Shown: positions 55,734 through 64,000 of the stretch, one piece after another
Layout of the letters: the number at the start of each line of letters is the position of its first letter
Position numbering within the stretch: the stretch's first letter is position 1
NCBI RefSeq assembly: GCF_040436345.1
Contig: NC_133230.1
Location: 26,353,697 to 26,417,696 of the forward strand
Direction: 5' to 3'
From: Pagrus major
Taxonomy: Eukaryota > Chordata > Actinopteri > Spariformes > Sparidae
Length of the DNA: 64,000 nucleotides
The notes under the pieces: model-generated
Told to the model about the DNA's origin: nothing
What the model saw: only the letters and a program-made list of their open reading frames with translations
Database searches by the model: none
Program-made: the position numbers and the translations under genes

Positions 55734-57536
55734 AGAGCTTTGTTGGAGGCTTTGACCACTGGCAGCAGCCTCAGAAGAGCCTCCTCTGAAGCAGAGTATT
55801 TCTTCAGGTCAAACACGTCCAGATCTTCTTCTGATGACAGTAAGATGAAGACCAGAGCTGACCACTGAGCAGGAGACAGTTTATCTGAGGAGAGACGTCC
55901 TGAACTCAGGGACTGTTGGATCTCCTCCACTAGAGAACCATCATTCAGTTCATTCAGACAGTGGAACAGATTGATGCTTTTCTCTGGAGACAGATTCTCA
56001 CTGATCTTCTTCTTGATGAACTGGACTGTTTCCTGATTGGTCTGTGAGATAATTCCTCTGTCTGTCAGCAGACCTTGTAGGAGTTTCTGATTGGTCTGCA
56101 GAGAAAGACCCAGGAAGAAGCGGAGGAACAAGTCCAGGTGTCCATTTGGACTCTGTAAGGCCTCGTCCACAGCACTCTGGTAGAGGTGTGTCTCTGCAGA
56201 TTCTTCTGTTCTTGTTTCAGACGTCTTGGATCTTGTTTGTTCTTCTGCCAGCAGATTGACTCCAGAGTTGATGAATGTCAGACGGACATAAAGAGCAGCC
56301 AGAAACTCCTGAACACTCAGATGGACGAAGCAGAACACTATGTCCTGGTACAGTCCACTCTCCTCTTTAAAGATCTGTGTGAACACTCCTGAGTACACTG
56401 AGGCTGCTCTGATATCAATGCCACACTCTGTCAGGTCTGATTCATAGAAGATCAGGTTTCCTTTCTGCAGCTGCTCAAAAGCCAGTTTTCCCAGAGACTC
56501 AATCATCTTCCTGCTCTCTGGAGTCCAGTGTGGATCTGTCTCAGCTCCTCCATCATACTTGACGTTCTTGACTTTGGACTGAATCACCAGGAAGTGGATG
56601 TACATCTCAGTCAGGGTCTTGGGCAGCTGTCCTCCCTCTCTGGTCTTCATCACATCCTCCAGAACTGTAGCAGTGATCCAGCAGAAGACTGGGATGTGGC
56701 ACATGATGTGGAGGCTTTGTGATGTCTTGATGTGGGAGATGATTCTGCTGGCCTGCTCCTCATCTCTGAATCTCTTCCTGAAGTACTTCTCCTTCTGTGG
56801 GTCAGTGAACCCTCTGACCTCTGTCACCATGTCAACACACCCAGGAGGGATCTGATTGGCTGCTGCAGGTCGTGTGGTTATCCAGAGGCGAGCAGAGGGA
56901 AGCAGGTTTCCCCTGATGAGGTTTGTCAGCAGCACATCCACTGAGGTGGATTTTGTGGCATCAGTCAGGATTTTGTGTTGAGGAAGTCCAGAGGAAGTCG
57001 ACACTCATCCAGACCGTCAAAGATGAACACAACCTGGAAATCTTCAAAGCTGCAGATTCCTGCTTCTTTGGTTTCAGTGAAGAAGTAATGAACAAGTTCC
57101 ACCAAGCTGAACTTTTTCTCCTTCAGTACATTCAGCTCTCTGAAGGTGAATGGAAATGTGAACTGTATGTCCTGGTTGTCTTTGTCTTCAGCCCAGTCCA
57201 GAGTGAACTTCTGTGTTAAGACTGTTTTCCCGATGCCAGCCACTCCCTTTGTCATCACTGTTCTGATTGGTTCATTTCTTCCAGGTGAGGCTTTAAAGAC
57301 GTCTTCTTGTCTGATTATTGTTTCTGGTCTGTCTGGTTTCCTGGATGCTGCTTCAATCTGTCTGACCTCATGTTCATCATTGACCTCTGCAGTCCCTCCC
57401 TCTGTGATGTAGAGCTCTGTGTAGATCTGATTCAGAAGGGTTGGGTTTCCTGCTTTAGCGATCCCCTCAAACACACACTGGAACTTCTTCTGAAGGTTAG
57501 ATTTGAGTTTACGTCGACAAACTGGAGCAAGATGTC
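55734..57536 (-). pseudogene. Gene B exon 6: FISNA-NACHT exon with frameshift
   Basis: FISNA, Walker A (GVAGIGKT) and Walker B (FIFDGLDE) are intact in the first frame (57474-56965 visible). After RLPLDF the frame shifts, and the remainder of NACHT is open in the second frame (57004-55730). No other stop or indel was seen in the exon. If translated as is, the product would end within the NACHT domain. Confidence 0.88.
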
Positions 57537-57705
57537 CTGATTAAGCAAAAGACAAATAAGATTCATTAATAAATTATAGATTCAATATTTCAACATTTTA
57601 CTTCCTCAAAGAATCAGTATATGAAGATATTTTTGTCCATCTGTTGAGACTTCAGTAAACGTCTCATTGATCCAACATGTTAAATCTTTAGAGAAATCCT
57701 CTTAC

Positions 57706-57934
57706 TGCTCTGCAGACAGTCAGCAAGATCCTCCTGCTTCATTCCCCTCAGGAAGTTCAGTGTGATCTTCAGAAATGCCTCTCTGCTGCTCCTCTTCTGC
57801 TCTTCATCTTCACCGTCCAACATCTCCTCATCCTCATTCTGACTTTCTATGCATTCTGGGTAATCTGAACTTAGAGCCTTCTGGATCTTCTTCAGCTCGT
57901 TCTTCACAAAACTGACAATGTTGTCCTCCAGCAG
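57706..57934 (-). CDS. Gene B exon 5: acidic helical linker
   Basis: 229 nt, open, the same as gene A with a few substitutions ([16 protein letters not shown] against [16 protein letters not shown]). Confidence 0.85.
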
Positions 57935-58081
57935 CTGGAACAGAATATTATATGAATGAGACGATCAAACTAAAATCATGGAACCAAACATCAGATCCAT
58001 GTTGGACAGATTGACAACCCACTCATGTATTAAGCAGAATGGAGATTATTATGAACACCACAGATGTAAAAGTAGTTGTTG

Positions 58082-58872
58082 AACTCTGATTCCAAAAAGG
58101 TTAGGATGTTGTGTTAAACATAAAACAGAATGCAATGATTTCAGAGACGATGTATTTAATGTTGAGTAGGAGTCTCATCATCACTAATTTTTGCAAATGT
58201 ATATTATTCTGCATTTGATGGCAGCAACAGGCAACAAGTTATGACAGGGGCAACTAAAGACTAAAGTTGCAGCAAAATGCTCCTAAAACACCTGTTTGGA
58301 TCAGTCCACAGGTAAACAGGCTAACTGGTAACAGGGGACTGTATCATGACTGGGTATAAAAAGGACATCCACGAAAGGCTCAGTCGTTTACAAGAAATGA
58401 CGGGGCGAGGTTCACCACTTCAAACTGCGTGGACAAACAGTCTTCTACAGTCCATTGTAGCCACTTGTGGACACCAGTGGTGACAAACTGGAGGAGGAGG
58501 CCTTTCTGGCTTGGTTAGCCCAGGGGTCTCCTGAAGCAGACAGGCCCGAAGTGGTCGCTATGAGGATCAGCACCACAATTCATGACCATCACCTACGGTC
58601 ATCAATTGTGGGTAGTGACTGAAAGAATAAGATCACAGATACAAGTGGTCGATGACTTTCCTCTGTAGACTGGCATATCTGATGTGACCTGGGAATGACT
58701 GGGGATCCCCAGGAGGAGCTGGAAAGAGTTACTGGGAGAAGGACTAAGCAGGAATACACTACTTAGCCTGCTGCCACCCGACCCTGGAAAAGCGGACACA
58801 GATGGATGGATGCATTCGTTTTTTATCTACCTTTTACACATTGTCCTACCTTTGCCTGGAATCAGGCTTGTA
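58082..58872. mobile_element. Non-autonomous DNA transposon with embedded RTE fragment, unit B
   Basis: The same element as 24912-25670 in unit A. The RTE part is better preserved here: about 42 bp around 58614-58656 (GTGACTGAAAGAATAAGATC and following) are absent from unit A. The right end again lies about 10 bp from the exon 4 donor. Confidence 0.6.
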
Positions 58873-58883
58873 CATGTACATAC

Positions 58884-58959
58884 CATAAATATTGAGTCCA
58901 GGTGTTGATGTTGCTGAGCAGACTGACCATTGGAAACCTCTGAGCTCTCCTGCTCGACT
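58884..58959 (-). CDS. Gene B exon 4: linker
   Basis: 76 nt, one codon shorter than in gene A, open and with the same borders. Confidence 0.83.
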
Positions 58960-59224
58960 CTGTGGAGGAATCATTAAGAATTACTAGAGATGCACCGATC
59001 GAACAGCCAGGTACCAGAGTCAGCCAGTGTTTATCATGACAGGCTATGACCGGTGACGGGTCGATCAGTGTCAGATACATCTGATTCTGTACCGGTCACA
59101 TTTACACACATGCCTCATGTTCAATGGATCATAGATATTTCTATATTTATGATTTAAAACATTTGATGTTTACTGAACTTTTTTGGACAGATCTACATGC
59201 TCAGTAAATTAAATAGTTAATCAC

Positions 59225-59425
59225 TCTAAAACGGCATGTTGAAGAATCCTTGAGCAAGATACTGAACCCAAATTGCTCCTGATGAGCAGTCGGGACCTCA
59301 CATGGCAGCTTCTGCCATCAGAGTGTGAATGTGTGAATGTGACAAGTGTTGTAAAGCACTTTGAGCGGTCAGTAGACTTGAAAAACACTATAGAAATGCA
59401 AGTCCATTTACCATTTACCAGAGGC
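59225..59425. mobile_element. SINE / LINE-tail repeat, unit B
   Basis: Matches 26030-26215 and keeps a more complete end (AACACTATAGAAATGCAAGTCCATTTACCA), the usual terminal sequence of this common fish repeat. Confidence 0.6.
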
Positions 59426-60777
59426 AAAGTGAAACTTCAGGTTCTCCTGAATAACATGATGTATGACGCTTGATGCTGACTGATAGAGTGGGGGAGGAAA
59501 AATAAGATAAATACAGGAGAGTCAGGCGCCCCAGAAACTGTTCCAGGTCTTTGAAGGTTATCTCGCTGTCTGAGAGAAGACGGAGAAAGAAAGCTGCTGC
59601 CAGAGAAATTAATTAAAAGTCTCTGTTAATGTTACGTTACTACGACCATCTTCTTGTTCTCTTCACAGAAGAGTTGTTCCACACGGTGAAAAGCTGGTTA
59701 GCAGCTACGAGTCAGGATAATCATCCAGTTAAAATAGTGATTCTGAGCTGTGAAGCTGGAAGTGACCAGTGGAAACACTGAAAACTCAAATATGATGGTA
59801 TGGTAATCTGACATATTGGGCTGTGATACTTGAATATATCAAACATATTCAATAAATCACCATAAGTCAAAGTGTTGCTGACGACATTGAATCAGATGGT
59901 TTCCCCTGACAGTAACGTGTTGATGGTACTGCTGATCCCACTGTGAATCAACAGTTCAGTCTGAGTTCTGTACAGATTTCAGTTTACTGTGTTGGTTCAG
60001 CAGCTTGTCTGGTTTGGGCCGTTCAGCTCTTGTTGACCTCTATAATACTGTGGACAGCAATGCACAGCTCACACAAGCTAATACGATGCTACTTGTTCAG
60101 CACAAACTGGTGAGTCACAATAAACTTGCAGCAGGTGAAGTGAGTGAAACATGATGAGAAACCCAGAGAGAAACCCAGAGAGAAGTGGATCAAACAAACC
60201 TGAGGGTGATTTCACACTGAACTGTGTCAAATGAAGGACACAACTTCTTCTCTGAGCTACATGTTAGCAAACAGGAACAAGTTGGTCTGGTTGTTTCTGT
60301 CACACAATAAAATGTATTTTTCTCTTTTAGCTTGTTTGACACACCACACATGTTTGAGCTGAGGTAAAGGTGTGCACTGTCTCCTCTTTGAGCTCGGGCA
60401 GGAAATAGTGATCCATAACATTCTTCTCTGCATCGACAGACTCCTTCAAATCAACACTGGAAAATGATGATTTGATGGAGGAACTCTGTGGAATCAGGGT
60501 TAGCCTTCGTTAGCAGATAGCATCTGTTAGCCTCGGTGAAATGTGTTTTATACTCATGCAGTCATCAGACAACAGTCAGAACGAGTGTGTGGAGGAAAAG
60601 TTCAACTGGAGAGCAGAGCTGCAGACTGGTTAAACTGGGCAGCTTTCAGATGTGACAATATAAATGTGAGTGAAGAAGAACGATGCTGAAAACAAACTGA
60701 CAGCTTTAAAAAACTTCTCTGGATAATTAACAGTTAAAACATGAAGCAGTCACATTTTAATGATATTAACAGCTTAC

Positions 60778-60903
60778 CTCTGTGCAGCAGAGGGCTGTTC
60801 TCCTTTAAAGTCAATGAGGCGCTTGTTTGACCAGTCACTCTTAAAGGACACACAGCTGGGCTCAGGTCCAGGTCCAGGTCCAGGTCCAGCAGAGTCTGGT
60901 CTC
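60778..60903 (-). CDS. Gene B exon 3: Gly-Pro-rich repeat exon
   Basis: 126 nt, open, the same structure as in gene A ([17 protein letters not shown], then [16 protein letters not shown]). Confidence 0.83.
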
Positions 60904-61551
60904 CTATAGATCCTGTTAGACAGAGAGGAAGACCACCAAGGATTGAAATGATCTTTTTATTCTTCAGACACAGAAGCTGCTGGAGAAACTAGCAGCTATC
61001 AACAAGAAAAGGATCAACACACCAGAGTTCAATAAAACATGAAGCTGAATGATTTCAGTCTGTGGATCATCGCTTCATTTTCTCATCAAATATTGAACCA
61101 AACCAGAACAAAGTCACTGATTTACTGAATCCTGTCAAACAAGAGGTAAAAAAACAGTCCTTCAAGACACACAGCTGGTTCAGAACCAGGTTCTAGTTCC
61201 AGTTCAGCAGAATATGTGGTCTCGTTTATAAAAGTTGTGTACTTACGTCACGGGCTGAAAAAGGCGTACGCCACTTTCTACACAGAACTTGTGATGTGTA
61301 AAAACAAAGCTGAAGGAAGAGCTGAGTGAACTAAACTGTAAGTTAACTCTGACCCATGCCTACACACTTCTTGAAGACGAGGAAAACTTCAAATGACAGA
61401 CTGTGAGCTGGTGAATTGTAGCCACAGAGTAGAAATTAAATTTGAGCCTCTCACACATTTAATTTCCCGTCAGAACGATGCTGAAAACAAACTGATATAT
61501 ATGTTTGACACGCCACACATATAGATATATAAGGTGATATTAACAGCTTAC

Positions 61552-61695
61552 CTCTGTGCAGCAGAGGGCTGTTCTCCTTTAAAGTCAATGTAGCGCTCGT
61601 TTGACCAGTCACTCTTAAAGGACACACAGCTGGGCTCAGGTCCAGGTCCAGGTCCAGGTCCAGGTCCAGCAGAGTCTGGTCTCTGCTGTTCTGGG
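61552..61695 (-). CDS. Gene B exon 2: Gly-Pro-rich repeat exon
   Basis: 144 nt, open, with five GGACCT hexamers as in exon 2 of gene A. Confidence 0.83.
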
Positions 61696-61782
61696 CTTTA
61701 ACACAACACACACAGAGCTTTGAGTGTGAATAATGATGGTGGAGTGATGTGAGTGGTGGACAGGTAGAGATGGTGGTCTCAC

Positions 61783-61859
61783 CTCTGAGCTTCATGCTCC
61801 CCACACAGACTGGTTTTAGAGGGAGGGACTCTCTCCTCTCTGTCCTCACACTGATTCAT
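61783..61859 (-). CDS. Gene B exon 1 with start codon
   Basis: ATG at 61857-61859, identical in coding content to exon 1 of gene A ([20 protein letters not shown]) and with the same donor. Confidence 0.8.
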
Positions 61860-62507
61860 GCTGCTCAGCTCACACACACTGTCGTCTGCAGAGGAAACAC
61901 AGATCATTCATCTGCACATCAACTCAATATTAACAGGCAACTATTCATTTCAACAGCAGCGGGCGTTGGTGATTAGCTGCAGGGTTGTGGGGCAGTGTGG
62001 GATGGTCCCTCCATAGTTTGTGTGATGTAACGTCGTGAACTTTAACCCCCACAGATCCAGAGGGTGACCGTATGCATCTCAAATCAGTCTGTCAAACTGA
62101 ACAACGCAGGTGACGCTGCTATGTTGCTCTGCTACCAGCAGGCAGGTCCTTCGAGCGATCGATGATCCTCATCGACAAATTAAAAATAATATGAAATAAC
62201 CAGGATGTGAAGCCGATCATAAGATCAGTTTTCAACTGAAGCACAAGACCAAAGTGAGAGAACACAAGTGAAGCATCATGTTAGACTCTATTCTTTGTGT
62301 CTCTGCTGATTCATGCTGCTGATCACATCGACAGTTTACATCACTGGCCGCCGCAACGTCACGTCAGGTTGCGTTTGTCCAAAGCTGATCGTGCTTCACC
62401 TTTCTAGCTGCAGCTGGCTTGGGTCAGAACCGAGCTGTAAGATGGGTGTGGTCCCACAGTGAGTACTGATGTGGTAATAGTAACGAGTAGTCCTGGGGGA
62501 GGACGCG

Positions 62508-62544
62508 GACGCGTTGACAGGCTGCGTGAGCCTGTCAACGCGTC
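62508..62544. repeat. Perfect 16-bp hairpin at the unit B edge
   Basis: Arms GACGCGTTGACAGGCT and AGCCTGTCAACGCGTC are separated by the 5-bp loop GCGTG. Similarity to unit A ends inside the right arm. It is followed by three CCAACATGT-like 9-bp repeats. Confidence 0.95.
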
Positions 62545-63990
62545 CAACATGTCCAACATGTCCAACACGACGATGCGTCTGTGGTTGTCGCAGCTTCAAC
62601 ACATGTTGAACACGGGAAGAGAAGACGCAGCTGTCCTCAGATGCGCCTCTTTGTTCAGGCTTTCTCTGTGTAAAACAAACCTGATCTGTAGTTGGGCTCC
62701 TGTTTGAGGAAACGTGTCTGACCCTCAGTCGCTGTATGAACGTTGCTGACTGTTACTGAAGACGTAAACAGGAAAAGGGAGAGTTGCTCTTCCTGTGACG
62801 TGTATCTCTAATAAACTTTTATTAAATACACTTACTCGTCCTTGCTTCCTGTTTGAGTAACATGCACCACATAGAAGAACTATGAACCCTCTTAAAAGAA
62901 AAAGGAAAAAGACAAATACGGGACACGAACTCATTGAGGGAACAAAAACTGTCCAGCATCAGAACCGATCCACTGCACCAGACCAGAGATGGTGAGCTGT
63001 GAATGGCTGTAATTCACTGACAGCCAATTAGATCGCAGCATTTTTTTTGTCCAAGGTGCAGCATGTGACTGTCCCTGTCCATGGTGCTGAACTGCTGCAT
63101 TAGTCATTTATACTTTGATATGTTAGGGAGGTTAAAACCTGTTCAGGTTGAAATATCTAATGTCTTTATAGAGAAATCTATAAAGGATACCCAAAGTATA
63201 GTGTGTGTTATCAGTTTAATGTGTAATATATGAGAGCACTAAAAGTCTTCAGCTGGTTCAGAAAGCTGCAGCTAGAGTCTGAACACATACAAGAACATCT
63301 GATCATATTACACTAATCCCAGCCTCACTGCATCGGCTCACAATCAATGTTTTATTAGATCATATTCAAACAACAACATCATCTAAGCTATCAAGCTAAC
63401 ATAAGCTATAAAAGGCTGAATGTGACAGAACGGCATCATAATGAAGTACTGTAGTGCTGCAGAGCAGCCCTGGACTACAACTCTTGTTCTTCTGATGTAA
63501 GACAACATGTTTGTTTGGATACAGACCCCAACGTAGGTCACATCATTGCAATGTAAATAGTTCTTTCAGTGAAAATGAAAAATATGATGCAAATATGAAC
63601 ACTGTCACTCATCATGACTTGTACTGCAATCACATTATCTGTCCACAATAATGGCAATATGATTTTGATCTTGTGTGGATACTGGAATTGAAAACTTCTA
63701 CCACAGGGAAGAACAACTGAAAGGAATGAATGGAGCAACAGAATGGTGCTAAACAAACATGACAAACTTTCTACATGAAACCTCCAAAACTGTTATTTCC
63801 TTCTCTCTGCTGCCCACCTCTCCTTTTCCATGTCATCAAATGATGAGGCTTGAAACTCCCTCCATGTCATTTCTTTTGTCGTGGCCCTTTCTCTGTATAA
63901 GGAAACAACCTTAGCTGGCCAATAAATGTACTTTCCTGCCACTGCTGGAAACCCTGTGTGAGTGTGTTTCCTGTTTGGACCCTGCTTCAG
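62545..63990. other. Right-hand spacer
   Basis: No gene was recognised, apart from a LINE remnant at about 63235-63420. A minus-strand open frame at 63793-63999 runs to within a base of the window end; it has a charged, possibly helical end (WREFQASSFDDMEKERWAAE), but I cannot assign it. Confidence 0.4.
63235..63420 (+). mobile_element. Small non-LTR LINE RT C-terminal remnant
   Basis: Plus-strand text AGTCTTCAGCTGGTTCAGAA with the continuation translating to LQLVQKAAA, then ...HITPxLxSLH-like residues in broken form, resembles the C-terminus of L2/Rex1-type reverse transcriptases. It is short and degraded. Confidence 0.45.
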
Positions 63991-64000
63991 AAATGCCACA

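Larger units (their letters stand above)
42183..61859 (-). pseudogene. NLRC3-like gene B (10 exons, one-base frameshift in NACHT exon)
   Basis: Exons by comparison with gene A, on the minus strand, are 61859-61783, 61695-61552, 60903-60778, 58959-58884, 57934-57706, 57536-55734, 55634-55461, 50603-50430, 42970-42924 and 42742-42183. All splice borders are kept. The NACHT exon is 1803 nt instead of 1804: near 56970-56985 gene A reads ATTTTAGTGTTGCGG and gene B reads ATTTTGTGTTGAGG. The frame therefore breaks right after Walker B, and a stop follows within a few codons (frame end 56965). All downstream exons remain open, so the lesion is recent, or is an assembly or sequencing error. Confidence 0.8.
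41126..62532. repeat. Segmental duplication unit B
   Basis: This is the second copy, in direct orientation. Differences from unit A: a longer polypurine array, large deletions in the L1 of intron 8, a hAT insertion in that L1, a complete nested hAT pair, a Rex1/CR1-like LINE in intron 7, no LINE in intron 3, and a one-base deletion in the NACHT exon. Confidence 0.9.

Overview
The window looks like nuclear DNA of a ray-finned fish, most likely a percomorph teleost. The evidence is large multi-exon genes with GT/AG introns, fish-type NACHT immune receptors with an N-terminal FISNA region and a C-terminal B30.2 domain, and a typical fish set of transposons: L1/Tx1 and Rex1/CR1-like LINEs, RTE tails, tRNA-derived SINEs and hAT elements with 8-bp target duplications. 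I see no bacterial genes, CRISPR array, rRNA or stand-alone tRNA.

The core is a direct (head-to-tail) segmental duplication. Unit A spans about 9811-33462 and unit B about 41126-62532. Each holds one minus-strand NLRC3-like gene of ten coding exons: three short N-terminal exons (two are tandem duplicates with Gly-Pro hexamer repeats), two linker exons, a 1.8-kb FISNA-NACHT exon, two leucine-rich-repeat exons, a 47-nt linker and a PRY-SPRY (B30.2) exon. The inferred splice sites in unit A join in phase into one open frame of about 1135 codons. Unit B keeps all ten exons and splice sites but has a one-base deletion in its NACHT exon, after Walker B, so it is probably a very young pseudogene.

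The introns record the order of events. Shared by both units, so older than the duplication: a full-length but decayed L1 with a 17-bp target duplication in intron 8, an LTR-like insertion inside that L1, one hAT element nested in another in intron 7, and a transposon lying next to the exon-4 donor site. Unit A alone carries a 3.9-kb L1/Tx1-like LINE with a 1085-aa ORF (15-bp target duplication; unit B has the exact empty site). Unit B alone carries a 1.5-kb Rex1/CR1-like LINE and a 1.0-kb hAT element inside the old L1. A long pyrimidine tract (on the gene strand) abuts the splice acceptor of the linker exon before B30.2. It is about 0.66 kb in A and about 1.46 kb in B.

Outside the units: 1-637 and 37132-37768 are near-identical copies of an L1 endonuclease fragment plus flank, suggesting an even larger repeat. 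1587-6298 is a plus-strand, multi-exon, HMGXB3-like (SWIM zinc finger) gene copy broken by a frame change and a SINE. 38468-40135 is a decayed ZMYM1-like hAT transposase. The remaining spacers (6446-9810, 33463-37009, 62545-63990) hold only simple repeats and small repeat fragments that I can recognise. I found no wholly new system. The most interesting points are the young NLR duplication, the polypyrimidine tract at the B30.2 linker, the duplicated Gly-Pro exons and the hairpin at the duplication edge.
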